Made by a program: the position numbers and the translations under genes. From the NCBI RefSeq assembly GCF_932294415.1, contig NC_065542.1, positions 40,451,942 through 40,515,941 of the forward strand: a DNA stretch of 64,000 bases, read 5' to 3'. Below are positions 9,659-21,498 of the stretch, in pieces. Position 1 is the first letter of the stretch. Each line of letters begins with the position of its first letter. This DNA comes from Quercus robur (taxonomy: Eukaryota > Streptophyta > Magnoliopsida > Fagales > Fagaceae). The notes beneath the pieces are model-generated. The model had not been told where the DNA came from, ran no database searches, and worked only from the letters and a program-made list of their open reading frames with translations.

Positions 9659-12600
9659 ATGTCAAGCACAAAGTATGATGTAGAGAAGTTTTGTGGTAAA
9701 GGAAATTTTTCACTTTGGCAAAGGCGGATGTAGGATCTCCTAATTCAACAAGGAGTTCATAAAGCCTTGCTTGGGAAGGAGAAGAAACTGGAAATGATGA
9801 AGGATGTAGAATGGGTAGAGATGGATGAGAAAGCAGCAAGCGTTGTTCGTCTCAACCTAGGTGATGAGGTCATTCACAACATCCTAGAAGCAAAGACCAC
9901 AAAGGAGGTTTGGGAAAAACTAGAAGGTCTTTATATGAGAAAGAATCTGATGAACAAGTTGTACATGAAGAAGCAATTGTATAGTTTGCATATGAAGGAG
10001 GGTTTAGATTTGTTGGAGCATCTTAACACGTTTAACATGTTGAACACCCAACTGTGAAGTTTTGGGGTGAATTATGAGGATGAAGATAAAGCGTTACTCT
10101 TATTAGCATTGCTACCTACTTCTTTTGATCATCTAGTGACTACGTTGATGTACAGGAAAGAGACTATAGTACTCAAGGAGGTGACTAGTGCTCTCTTGTC
10201 ACACATAAAGATGAAGCAAGATGGTCATGGTTCTCAGGCTGATGGACTTATTGTAAAGTTTGAGTCAAGCAATAGGGGTAGAAGCAGGTCAAGAGGACAA
10301 AACTCCAATAGGAATAGATCACAATCTAAATCACGTGCAAAGAAAGATGTAGAGTGCTTTTATTGGCACAAGAAAGGGCACTACAAGAATCAGTGTAAAG
10401 AGTTGAAAGATCATTTAGAGGAGAAGAAGAATGGAAAGAAGCCCCTAGAATCAGCTAGTGTTGCTGAAGAAACATCAGATGACAGTGAAGTTGGTGCAAA
10501 TTTACTTTCAGTTTCATCAAGTAACAAGGTTCTACTGGAATCTTGGGTTTTAGATTCAGCATGCTCATATCATATGACTCCAAAGAAAGATTGGTTTGAC
10601 ACATATAAGCCTTACAACAGTGGTATGGTCCAAATGGGTAATAATGTTACATGCCCGGTTATTGGAATTGGTACCGTGAAGATCAAGATGTTTGATGGAG
10701 TTGTGAGAGTTCTTAGTAATGTCAGACATGTTCTATATCTTAGAAAGAATTTAATTTCTTTAGGAGTATTGGATGATTTAGGCTATTCATACTCATCAAA
10801 GGGTGGAATCATGAAGATTACCAAAGGTGCTTTGATGGTGATGAAGGGACAGAAAGTAAGCACGCTTTACAGATTGATTGGGAACACAGTTGTAAAAAGA
10901 GTTGCAATCACTACTTCGGTGGAGTCTAGCACTGACGACACAAAATTATGGCATATGCGACTTGGCCATATTGGTGAACGTGGTATGTTAGAGTTGCACA
11001 AGAGAAATTCATTGAAAAGGGTGAAGACATGCAAGCTAGACTTCTGCAAGTATTGTGTGTATGGGAAACAACATAGAGTCAGTTTCAAGACAGGTTCTCA
11101 TACAAGTAAGGGTGTTCTTGACTACATTCATTCAAATGTTTGGGGCCTAATATCAGTTTCTTCTCACAACGGTGCTCAATACTTCATCAGTTTCATTGAT
11201 GACTACTCTAGAAAGGTATAGATTTATTTTATAAAACCTAAGTCTGATGTGTTTGGCATATTTAAAAAGTGGAAAGCACAGGTTGAGAATCAAACTGGTA
11301 GGAGAATAAAATACTTTAGAACAGATAATGGACTAGAGTATAGAGATAAAGAATTCATAAGATTTTGTGAATTGGAAGGCATTACTCGTCACTTTACAGT
11401 TAAAGGAAATTCACAGCAGAATGGGGTTGTAGAGAGAATGAACAGAACCTTAGCAGAAAAAGCCAGATGCATGAGATTAAATGCAAAGTTGCCTAAGGTG
11501 TTTTGGGCAGAGACAGTTAACACAACAAGCTTCATTATTAATAGATCTCCATCATCAGCAATTTATTTCAAGATTCTAGAAGAGGTTTGGTAGGTAGACT
11601 AGTTGATTATTCAAGTCTAAAAATATTTGGTTGTCCAGCTTATGTGCATGTGTAGAGTGGAGAGCGTTCTAAATTGGATTCAAAGTCAAGAAAATGTGTA
11701 TTTCTTGGTTTTGAAAAAGGTGTTGAAGGCTACAGGCTTTGGGATCCAATCTCAAAGAAAACGGTGACTAGCAGAGATGTCATATTTGATGAAGCCTTTA
11801 TGTTGAAACAGAATGAAGCAGAGACATGTGATGATAGTCCATAGGAGAAATTAACTGTTGAGGTGGAGTTTGACTAGAATAGCTCACCCAGTGATAAGGG
11901 TGATGTTGAGATTGATCCACAGCAACAACAAGAAGAGCCTTATTTAATTGCTAAAGGTAGAGAGAAGCAGGTTCACAAAGCAACACAGAGATATGGCTTT
12001 GAAGACATGGCTTTGGTTGTCCAGCTTATGTGCATGTGTAGAGTGGAGAGTGTTCTAAATTGGATTCGAAGTCAAGAAAATGTGTATTTCTTGGTTTTGA
12101 AAAAGGTGTTAAAGGCTACAGGTTTTGGGATCCAATCTCAAAGAAAACGGTGACTAGCAGAGATGTCATATTTGATGAAGCCTTTTTGTTGAAACAAAAT
12201 GAAGCAAAGACATATGATGATAGTCCACAAGAGAAATTAACTATTGAGGTGGAGTTTGACAAGAATAGTTCACACAGTGATAAGGGTGATGTTGAGATTG
12301 ATCCACAGCAGCAACAAGAAGAGCCTTATTCAATTGCTAAAGGTAGAGAGAAGCGGGTTCACAAAGCACCACAGAGATATGGCTTTGAAGACATGGTTAG
12401 TTTTGCTCTCGTAACTAGCGGTAGAGATCCATTCACTTTCAAGGAGGCTACAAATAGGAAAGACAATGATAAATGGCTTGTGGCAATGTTAGAAGAGATG
12501 GGGTCACTACAGAAGAATAAGACTTGGGAATTAGTGAAATTGCCCAAGGGAAAGAAGGCTATTGGTTGCAAGTGGATATTCTGCAAGAAAGAAGCAATGT

Positions 12601-13962
12601 CAGAAAAGGAAGGTGAAAAATTCAAGGCACGGTTAGTGGTTAAGGGTTACTCACAGAGAGAAGGAATTGATTATAATGAGATTTTTTCACCAGTTGTGAA
12701 GCACACCTCAATTCGAGTAATCCTAGGATTTGTGACAATGCATGACATGGAGTTAGAGCAATTAGATGTGAAGACCGCATTGCTCCATGGAGATTTAGAA
12801 GAAGAGATTTACATGCAACAGCCCGAAGGCTTCAAAGAACCTAGCAAGGAAGATTGTGTTTGTCTATTGAAGAGATCATTATATGGCTTAAAGCAGTCTC
12901 CCAAGCAATGGTACAAATGGTTTGATTCATTCATGGTCACACATGGGTACATGCATTGTGAGTATGACTATTGTGTTTATTTTAGAGTACTTGCTGATGG
13001 CTCTTATATATTTCTTGCTCTATATGTTGATGACATGTTAGTAGCTGCAAAGAGTAAGCAAGAAATTGTGAAGTTGAAGTCTTTGTTGAGTAGTGAATTT
13101 GACATGAAGGATCTTAAAGCTACCAAGAAGATCCTTGGGATAGAAATTCACCAAGATAGAGGGGCTGGTAAATTATGGTTATCTCAGAAAGGATATCTTA
13201 AGAAGGTGTTAGAGAGGTTTCATTGCTTATGCCCATTTTAAATTGTCCTCACAGTTGTGTCCAAGTTCAGATGAGGAGTTAGAGTATATGTCTAAAGTGC
13301 CATATGCAAATGCATTTAGGTGTCTCATGTATTTGATGGTGTGCATTAGGCCTGATATTTCTCATGCAGTCAGTGTGGTCAGTAGGTATATGGCAGATCC
13401 AGGCAAAGAGCATTGGAATGCAGTAAAGTGGATCTTTAGATATCTTACAAGCACTCATGATTTTGGTATCCTATTTGATAAGAGAGCTAGTACAGAAGTT
13501 ATGGGTTATGTGGATTCCGACTATGCAGGGGACCTTGATTCTAGAAAGTCTATGACAGGCTATGTGTTTAGGTTTGTTGGTGGCCCAATTTGCTGGAAGT
13601 CTACATTGCAAGATGTAGTTGCTTTATCCACTATAGAAGCAGAATATATGGCGATGACAAAGGTAGGAAAAGAAGCCGTTTGGCTTAGTGGATTGGTTAA
13701 TGAGCTTGGTTTCAAGCAAGATAGCATGGTGCTACATTGTGATAGTTAGAGTGCAATTCATTTGGCAAAGAATCAGGTATATCGTGCAAGAACAAAGCAT
13801 ATTGCTGTGAGGTATCACAAGATCAGAGAATGGGTTTCTTTTGGTGATATTTCTTTGTCGAAGATTCTCACTAGTGAGAATGAATCTGATATGTTAACAA
13901 AGCCAGTTCCAACAGACAAGTTCAAGCACTGCTTGGACTTGATTGGTGTTTGCAGCTTGTGA
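9659..13962 (+). pseudogene. Copia gag-pol polyprotein, disrupted
   Basis: Starts MSSTKYDVEKFCG. Domains in order: copia gag; zinc knuckle near 10354 in which the second Cys is Trp (CFYWHKKGHYKNQC); protease DSACSYHM near 10553; integrase zinc-binding region near 10945-11075 and catalytic core to about 11590 (TDNGLEY, then QNGVVERMNRTL); reverse transcriptase with YVDDM at 13024-13038; RNase H with ALSTIEAEYMA near 13621, ending MLTKPVPTDKFKHC. Stops include codons near 9730, 10055, 11219, 11591 and 13747. A 386-bp duplication lies at 11626-12397. About 14 codons are missing near 13225, between KVLERFH and AHFK, with a frame change. It could not make a working polyprotein. Confidence 0.93.
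11626..12397 (+). repeat. 386-bp tandem duplication inside copia pol
   Basis: Copy 1 is 11626-12011 and copy 2 is 12012-12397, both starting TTTGGTTGTCCAGC. About 18 differences were counted by eye (near 5%). The length is not a multiple of three. Copy 1 holds extra stop codons (TAG in place of CAA near 11842 and AAG near 11875), while copy 2 stays open into the reverse transcriptase. Confidence 0.93.
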
Positions 13963-14026
13963 GCCCTTAAGGGCTAAGGTGGAGGTGATGAAGGCGTTTG
14001 CTAGTGTATCTTGATCAATTCAAGCC

Positions 14027-14038
14027 AAGGTGGAGATT
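14027..14038 (+). other. Copia polypurine tract
   Basis: AAGGTGGAGATT ends directly at the start of the 3' LTR. It is the usual plus-strand primer position and composition for plant copia elements. Confidence 0.85.
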
Positions 14039-14486
14039 TGTTGATGTTGGGCCCTGTGTGGCTTGAATCACCCAAGCCCAATTTGGTCTTCTAAACCGAA
14101 TACAACTAGGAATATACATCCTAGTACAGCTGACCTATGACATATATATATATATATATATATATATTAGGTTTGGGTTATACGGCAAGAGAGAATTAGA
14201 CAATTCCTAATAACCTAGCAATAGCCGCATAAGAAGAAGAATAGTGTTTTCTTGTCTTGTGGGTGAGAGAGAGTTAAAGTGTATTGGGATTTGGGTTTCT
14301 TGAGAGTTTCTTGTGCACTGTTGTATCTCCCTATTTTTTTTTTATAGTGAAATTTCTCCATCGTCTCCATGGAGGTAGGCAGTTTCCGAACCACGTAAAT
14401 TCTTGTGTTCTTTGTGTATACTTGTTATTTAATTTTCGCTTATTTACTGTTATTGATTTGAGTCCTGGGGTGCTATCTACACAAAA
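14039..14486 (+). repeat. Copia 3' LTR
   Basis: Aligns along its length with 9168-9610. It starts TGTTGATG and ends CTACACAAAA, where the 5' LTR ends in CA, so the last dinucleotide has mutated. The ACTTT target duplication follows. Confidence 0.92.
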
Positions 14487-15249
14487 ACTTTAGTAGCAAT
14501 AAGGTGGGGAGCAAAGCGAGAGAGTATTGTGAATTTTGCCTCATATTGAGAAACAACCATACTTCTAAAGCATTCATTAAAGTACTAGTCATAAAACTTC
14601 TTCAGAAATTTTGCCCAACCAATCTTTGCATTAGCATTTGTTCTCCCTTGTAGTAAGAGTCTCTGTTCAAATTTCCACCAAAACTTAGTTGGACCTTCAA
14701 ACATGTAGGTGGCATAGTTTACTTTTTTACTTTTGGGGAATCTATACATTCAAGGAATTTAAAGATCTTTTCCACCAAAACCCAGCCTTCTGCTTCTAGT
14801 GGATTTGTGGTACTGCTAAAACTAGGAGGCCTTTGCTTTAGGAATCTTGTGTAGAACCTTGAACTCCCTCAACTGAAGGGTGAACATTTGCGGCCCTTTG
14901 GTAATTTCCTCCAAAACTCAGTTGCGTACATCACCTAACTCAGTAGCATGCATCCTATTAAGAAATGATATCATACATACTAAGAACCTTTTGTTTTGTT
15001 TTGTTTTTTTTTTTTTTTTTTTTTGTTTTGTTTTTTTGATGTGGTCACAATTATGAACATTATAATAAACTTAACATGTATGTGTGATAAATTAGGCTTG
15101 CAATTATACAAACATAGAACACAAAAGAATTCACATAACAATTTAAATGTCTCCGAAGAGATATGCATTGACTAATCTACCCAAGCTATCCTTTTTGACT
15201 TCTAAGAACACTCATGTCTATACTAAAAGTTTATAGAATCATAATCTAT

Positions 15250-15535
15250 GCTTTGATACCACAACTGTCATGACCCAAACCTGTATTTCAAATTTTAGAA
15301 CATGACCGACATGTTAATATCAAGTTAAACTCAATACTAACATGAACCAACTAAAGCTTAAGGTAATTATCAAAATTCCATTTCTCGCATTCCTTTTTAT
15401 TTCCTTGCATAAAAGCCATAATATACAAAATTTCATAAAACTTAAAACTTCATTACTTTCAAACTTGCAAGTTTAACAACTTGGATGAAACTTAAGGTTT
15501 ACATAACTAAATCAACGCTTCAAAGTATGGGCTTG
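15250..15535 (-). mobile_element. Primer-binding site and truncated 5' LTR of the Tekay/Del-like element
   Basis: On the minus strand the LTR ends GGGTCATGACA (15266-15276) and is followed by TGGTATCAAAGC at 15261-15250, a tRNA-Met-type primer site. GGGTC..GACA ends are usual for Del/Tekay LTRs. The rest of the LTR is cut off near 15535, where the leader of another gypsy element abuts. The decayed gag downstream (14960 to 8119) belongs to it. Confidence 0.7.
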
Positions 15536-16355
15536 AGTAGAGGCTGAGTGACGACAACGACGATGTGTTTTGGGAGATAAGGGGGAGGCTTTCGTGTAGC
15601 TTGTACCACCGCTACAACGATCTTTCTGATGGACTCCTGGTGGCAGGAGCTTGACCCCGCTGTGATTGGTCGTTGCACTTGCTAATGCTCAAGCTCTTCC
15701 CACAGACGGCGCCAATTGTAGGGTCACGTTTTTTCAGGCCAGGTCCAAGATGCATGGAACCTTAGACCAGTGAGCTCAACACAATGAATTTGTAGAGAGT
15801 GGGCCAAAGAGCTGGGTTTTGGTGTGTGAGTGACGACCATCAAGGTATTCCCCATGGACCAAGTTTAACAGAGAGAATTAGTCCTCAGCAGAATCCGAGG
15901 AGTTCTTCCTAGTGCTTTTGGTGTGTTGGGGGTTCCACCCCCCTCCTTTTTTTTTTTCTTTGTTTCTCTTTACTCCCCTTTTTATAGTCGTTTTCCTTCT
16001 CCTGACTGGAGTCCCTAGGGTAGGTACTTGTCCCATCAGCCCTTACCTCTAGTTGTTGGGAGTGGTTGTAAGGACAGAGAAGTATGGCTGTGTCAGGCAC
16101 AAGGCACTGAATGCAATAAAGGCACCCTTCCCTTAGACGCTTTCGTTCTATCTGTTGTCTTTCTCTATTTTCGTGCTTTCCCTGCCCTGTGGAACGATCT
16201 GGAGTCTCGCCACCGGTGGTCTGTTACCTCTTTTACCCTCGGCTATATCCATCCGAGGAGGATTTTTCCATGGCCGAGAAGGGGTTTTTCCATGGGCTGG
16301 GCCCCTGACCCAGTATAGATATTGAAATGGGCCTATTAGTCTTTTACCCCCCACA
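15536..16355 (-). mobile_element. 5' LTR and leader of a Ty3/gypsy element, truncated
   Basis: LTR 15717-16355 (639 bp): on the minus strand it starts TGTGGGGGGTAAAAG and ends GACCCTACA, with a minus-strand TATAAAAAG near 15980. The junction TTGGCGCCGTCTGTGGG follows at 15714-15698, then about 165 bp of leader before the element is cut off near 15536. It is the same family as the LTR at 46369-47013, in opposite orientation. Confidence 0.85.
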
Positions 16356-17479
16356 GCATTCAAACTACTCAATTTGGCCATGTAAGAGTGATATCTTGGA
16401 TTTATTTTATTTTATTTTATTTTTTTTAGTAATTGTCAAGATATTTTGGTCATGTTAGAGGTTTTCAAGACCACTTGGTGATTTTTGACATCTCATGGGT
16501 ATTTTAATCAAACACATCTTAGCTTTTTTGATACCTTCATGGTCTTAAATTTTTTCAATGAAAAAAAAGGTGACCCAAAGCAAACGTTATTTGTTAGGAA
16601 ACATTTGATCCTCTAAATGATTCCAAAGAAGCTATATATTTAGACCATACAATGCTGTAACTGTGAACTCTAAAGAAGAAAAAAAAATTTAAACCTAAAA
16701 CAATTTAGGCCTCAGTGTGTTTTAACTTGAAATTGAAACATAAAACAAATTTAGGCATCAGAGCATGTTCTTGAAGAACTTGATATCCCAAATATGAAGG
16801 GAAAGAGAGTGTAAAATTGAGAAGCAAATAAATTATGCATTCTAATAAAAATAGCTAATGATATTTTTGTTAGGAAATAACAAAATGAAACAACCAAGCA
16901 AAAGCAAAAATACACCAAACCAACAGCAAGCTATAACTACATTTCAAAATAATTTTAGATTTCAAAGTCTGACAAAATGCAATGTTATCAATATTTAACA
17001 ATTACATTCAATATTTCTGCAACTATTTTTTCGCCAAAGTTTCCATCCTCACGTTGTAGCTCCATTTTTCCAACAACTAATACTTTATAACAACTAAAAG
17101 TAATTTGCACTTTCACAAGTTGTATATGCTTAACAACCAAGTCCACAAATATCTTGTCGATGGATGGCGTCTACCTTGTCCTTGAAGGTTTCAACTTTGC
17201 CTGATGAATGACTGCACTGTCCATATACATGTGTAGAAATTGTATTAGAAATCAATAAATGGTCAAGATTGAAACAATAAAAATATATGGCTAAGATTTG
17301 GGCAGATACCATACCCCATACCCACTATCTTAGATTCATCCATCAAGCTATCTTAGATTACATTCCATTCACTTTCAATACTTTGTGGTAGCTTTTTTCA
17401 CGAAAAGAAACTTATAGAATTCATTATTTGTCTAACTATTTGGTATTTTATGTTATAATCATATCACACTCAAGTGGAA
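16356..17479. other. AT-rich intergenic DNA
   Basis: No gene or element boundary recognised. A GTC/GAC-rich stretch at 17140-17215 looks coding-like but gave no recognisable product. Confidence 0.45.
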
Positions 17480-17610
17480 TAACATCTAGTGAATGCTAAT
17501 ACATGATAACATTTAGTGGTAAGGTATTAATATTAGTAGTGATGGCTCATGATGGTCTGGGTTCAAAATCAACACTTGTAGAATGTATTTTGAAAGCTTT
17601 AGGCCTTTTT
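17480..17610 (+). mobile_element. Possible tRNA-derived SINE fragment
   Basis: A-box-like TAGTGGTAAGG near 17515 and B-box-like GGGTTCAAAATC near 17559 are spaced as in tRNA-derived SINEs, followed by a T-run near 17608. No target duplication was identified. Confidence 0.4.
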
Positions 17611-18876
17611 TTTTTTTTCCAATTTAATTGATAAAACATCACTTTTAAACTTTAAAAAGTCTAGGCCATCAAACCTTACAAATGAAACAAACAAACCATT
17701 AGCCTCTAAATCACAAAGGCCAACCTAAAAGCAAAATAAACCCCTGCACAATAACAGGGGAGTCTCGATACAAACTCAAAGCAGAAACTGCTGACGAAAA
17801 AAACAATAGATCATTAACCCCGCAAGCTAGCTAAGAATCAACAAGCACCATAGAGGGATAAATTCCCCAATTATAGGCTTATAGCATATTCGAACATATA
17901 AAATAGAGAGAGTAGTGATGTGCAATCAACAATAATCATTTGAAATAGAAAGTAGTAAATGAAAGCAGATAAACATTGTTCCACATGATCCAGTGCATAA
18001 GATGTACTTCTAATTTTTTTTTTTGGGATAATTCAGATATTATATTGAAGAACAAACAAATTACAAACAGAACAACCAGCCCAACACAACCACTTCAGTA
18101 CACACAGAGTCCTTCAAAGACCACCTAACTAAGATTGCTAACTTAAAAATTTATAAGCCAAACAATACAACTCCAAAATATTCCAAACTATAAACACAGA
18201 TAGCATATTTGATAGGGCCTAATTCTATTTTGAATGTTCCAAGATTTAATAATCTTTAAGCATAACATCTATTCTTATATAACTAGTCAAGCAAAACAAC
18301 ATCCAAAAAACTAATAAACAATTTGGGGAAACAAAACATATTTTACAACTTGCATGAGTTAGGGTTTTGTCGTTTTGATACTTACCTTCAACTATGTTAA
18401 AGTGATTTTGATTTTTTTGAGAAGCCTTCACCACTCAGTAAATCTGTAGGATGCCAAAAGAAATTCACCCATCACACCATTGAGTAAAGCTATGGGATGC
18501 CAAAAGAGATTCACCCATCACACACAACACAAGAGAGAGAGAGCAAGAACTCGAGAGACTGAAGAACGAGAGCGAGAGAGAAAGAACCCGAGAGATGCAG
18601 AGACGTCTATTTATTTTATTTTATATATAGAACATGCTTGACCGGTAACAGGTTTTCATTAAAATTAAATAAACGACTAGGATTAAAACAAATGATATCA
18701 ACGGTTGAAAATTTTAAGTGGGTACCGTACCCCTCCTGGTACCATAGAATGACCCATAGGTATGATGTTATTTTTCTAAACATCTTCCATTTAAAGACAT
18801 CACCATAAATGAGTTTATGTGATATATTAATTTTTGTAAACCAAAATCCTACAAAGTCACACACCAAATCTCTCAA

Positions 18877-18877
<1 letters not shown>
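17611..18877. other. Intergenic DNA with a possible LINE 3' end and a short duplication
   Basis: A T-run at 18016-18025 followed by a GATATTATATTGAAG-type sequence resembles a minus-strand LINE tail. GGATGCCAAAAGA(A/G)ATTCACCCATCACAC occurs twice (near 18450 and 18494). A GA-rich stretch follows at 18532-18600. No gene recognised. Confidence 0.4.
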
Positions 18878-18912
<35 letters not shown>

Positions 18913-18914
18913 TC
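18878..18914. repeat. (CT)n microsatellite
   Basis: Nearly pure CT dinucleotides broken once by TG. Confidence 0.9.
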
Positions 18915-19156
18915 AAACAATATATAAAATCAAAAATTAGATTACAACTTTACTTAATTATGCATCATCATATGTCCAAAATAAGGTATCTTTTTTAATC
19001 ATAATATATTTTTATTAAAATTTATGGCTCAACTATGATATTCAATTTTCTATATGAAATTAACATTAATTTAGTTGGTATTTTATATCAAATTATGTAT
19101 TTAATGTATCAAATGAATCATTATGGGAGTCAAAAACACAAAAAACTAAAGAACTA

Positions 19157-19737
19157 GGGCCCGTTTGGTCATGGAGTTCAAAAATTGTTGTTTAAAAAGA
19201 TGTGAAAACTGTGGTTTAAAAAATGTTGTTGAAAAATGTGTTTTTAGTGTTTATAAAAAAAAAATGTGTTTGGTATCATCGTTTAAATAACATGTTTTAG
19301 TGTTCAAAAAACATAAAAATGTGTTTGGTATGTGTGTTTGATTTTAAAAAAAAAGCTGACACCTTTGACCGAAATAAACATTTTTTTAAGGCCGCTGGGA
19401 CTGTGTGGTGAGATTGAGATCTTGGCTCCAGGTGCAAATGGATTCGGCGAGAGGAAGAGAGAAGACAATACAGCTTTTGATGTCTGACTAGGTGGGCCAT
19501 ATAGTGTTCAAGATAATTACACAATTGCCACTAAACACTAGTGTTTGTTGTTTAAAAACAGGTCGGAGATGATTTCAAAACCATCATTTTGAACACTGAT
19601 TTTTGAACAATGTTTTCCAAACAACCCCTGAACAAGAATGGCATACCAAATGCGTTTTTTTTTTTTTTTTTTGGACACTAGTGTTCAATGTTTAAACACT
19701 GAACACTAATGTTTAAACTGACAAACCAAATGTGCTC
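19157..19737. mobile_element. MITE, probably PIF/Harbinger type
   Basis: The ends are inverted: GGGCCCGTTTGGT at the left and ACCAAATGTGCTC at the right, flanked by CTA on each side (19154-19156 and 19738-19740). The interior repeats AACACTAGTGTTTA-type palindromes and AAATGTGTTTGGTAT. No transposase. Confidence 0.7.
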
Positions 19738-19899
19738 CTAGTCTCTGATTTAAGATCAACACAACTAATTTCTTAAGAATGTGAGGTAAAAATCCGCAAT
19801 GGGAAGATTAAAAAGATAGTTGGAGACAAAGATCACTGAATTAAGACTTTATATGACTGTGAAACACTTTCCTGAAGTACATATAATAATTCTAAAGGA

Positions 19900-20462
19900 A
19901 AAGTACAAGTGAAGACTTTTCTCACTTTCTTTCTCTTGTTCTTCCCTCAATTTTTCTAGATCCTCTTTCTTGTTGCTCTCATTTTCTTTTTATAGTCATC
20001 CTCTTCCCCTTCCACCTATCTTGCTCTTAGCTGGATTTAGAGGGATATTTGTCCCATCAGCACCTTCTCCTGCCATTTCTTAATCACGAAGATAGATTTT
20101 TGGGGTGTTTTCACTGTTCAGGCCAGTCATTCATCATTCAATGTGGTTGACATTAGATGAGGAGAGTTCATTAATACAGAAGTGACTATTACATTGGGTT
20201 TTGTGTTCTCTTTGACGTGTTTCTTGAGAAAATAGGTGAAAAAGGGTTTTCTAAATGACTGCTTCTTGGTTAGGTTGCATTTCATCAGGAAGATGGGTTT
20301 CATGGATTATCTCAGTAATAGGCCCAAATGATCTTTTCTCAACAAGAGGCTTGTTCATCCCTTGTTGGCCCCTGTGCTGAGCCCATTTTGTAGGCGAGCT
20401 TTCTTGAGGCTTTCTCTTCAGGTTAAGGTCCTAGGGGTAGATTTAGGTCCACTCTCCCACAA
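19900..20462 (-). mobile_element. Degenerate gypsy LTR remnant
   Basis: Shares the layout of the LTRs at 15717 and 28481: a CTTTTTATAG TATA segment near 19990, TTTGTCCCATCAG near 20050, a GGGTTTTC block, and a right end reading TGTGGGAGAGTGG on the minus strand. The left boundary is unclear. Confidence 0.5.
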
Positions 20463-20563
20463 CCATTATTTGATTAGTATTAAATATTTAATTAATATTC
20501 ACATATAAATTGCCCCATGTAAATATTTTGCCTTAGGCTCTAAATTATGTTAGGCCACCCCTG
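20463..20563. mobile_element. Partial hAT element end
   Basis: TTGCCTTAGGCTC...GGCCACCCCTG reads in reverse as CAGGGGTGGCC...GAGCCTAAGGC. This is the same end type as the hAT element at 8283-8882. The other end was not found. Confidence 0.45.
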
Positions 20564-21498
20564 CAAGCAAATGTAGAGATATTAAATTTCTTTTCTAAAT
20601 AGCTAGACATCAAGAAATTGCTTCATGATTTATGGTCATGTTGGAGGTCTTGTCCTCTCCTTGTCTCATCTTGAGTTCAACCACCTTTTTGTGTTTGATT
20701 GTTGTTCTTATTTACAACTCGTGGTTATGTAGAATCAGTGTGTATGTGCAAGTTAAGTTTAGAAAATGCGAAAGCTTGTATTTTCTAAGTCTTAAAAATA
20801 CATTTAAATATCATCTATGTAACATGTAAAAAATGATATTTTTGTGAGTTGAAAAAGGAGATAAAAGGTAGTAAATTGAAAGATTAAGGATGACAAGGGA
20901 GTTGCATGGAAAACTCCAAGAATTGGGGTGAAAAACCACAGTGGGATGAAGGACTTGATGTACTTATCCCAGTAAAGATTGTAGTGTATTATCTAGAAAA
21001 ATGCTGGTTCTTACACAACTTTTTTGTACACTTTCTTTCTTTTCTCCCTATCTTTCTCTGCTCTATTTCCCTCACTGTATTTTGATACCTAGAATGCTCA
21101 ACAACATTCTCCTCTTATAGTATGAGGAATGTTGCTGGCTATACAAAGATAGGTGTCCCAATTCTACTACCTATCACAAACTTTAGGACAACTAGCATAG
21201 TATTGTTCTTCAGCTGGAAGAGAGAGAAAGTCATTCCTGCATGGAGAGTGGGTTAAGGAGTGGCTCTAAATAGTATGAAGGATAGCAAGAGAGAGAGAGA
21301 GAGAGAGAGAGAGAGTTGCAATGGCGGAGAAAGCAACACGTGTCCTGCTGTGTGGTCTAAGCATGTATTGGCCAATAAAGAGGATGGTACAGCACCTGAC
21401 CAGGGGAGACCAAACCCTCTCTCATGGTAGTGCTTTGCATAGTGTACCAAGCCATGTCTCCTCTGCCTTGTAGTGATGCCCACACTATTGGCATGAAT
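20564..21498. other. Intergenic DNA with a (GA)n microsatellite
   Basis: A (GA)n run lies at about 21285-21315. No gene recognised. Confidence 0.5.

Larger units (their letters stand above)
9168..14486 (+). mobile_element. Nearly complete Ty1/copia retrotransposon, 5.3 kb
   Basis: Structure in order: 5' LTR 9168-9610, primer-binding site from 9613 (TGGTATTAGAGCC, initiator-Met type), gag-pol 9659-13962, polypurine tract about 14027-14038 (AAGGTGGAGATT), 3' LTR 14039-14486. It is flanked by exact 5-bp target duplications ACTTT at 9163-9167 and 14487-14491. LTRs differ by roughly 5% by eye. The coding region is broken by several stops. It is inserted in a minus-strand gypsy gag. The RT/integrase style suggests the Tork group, which is tentative. 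Confidence 0.95.
8119..14960 (-). pseudogene. Decayed Ty3/gypsy (Tekay/Del-like) gag split by two insertions
   Basis: Three blocks on the minus strand read as one gag when the insertions are removed: about 14960-14487, then 9167-8891, then 8274-8119. The first has the gag core (EGPTKFWWKFEQRLL, then SQYEAKFTILSRFAPHL) with an in-frame stop and other lesions. The second continues LRVKKFGKGLNFKIREGL. The join of the second and third gives two zinc knuckles, CSKCGKFHLGEC and CFHCGKLSHFIKDC, the pair typical of chromovirus Tekay/Del gag proteins. Pol is missing: the element stops near 8119. A copia element (9168-14486) and a hAT element (8283-8882) are inserted in it. The matching primer-binding site and LTR end lie at 15250-15535. 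Confidence 0.85.

Noticed and set aside
14980..15035. T-run as a LINE or pseudogene tail
   Set aside because: It lies between the gag and primer-binding site of the gypsy remnant and has no adjoining LINE-like or gene-like sequence.
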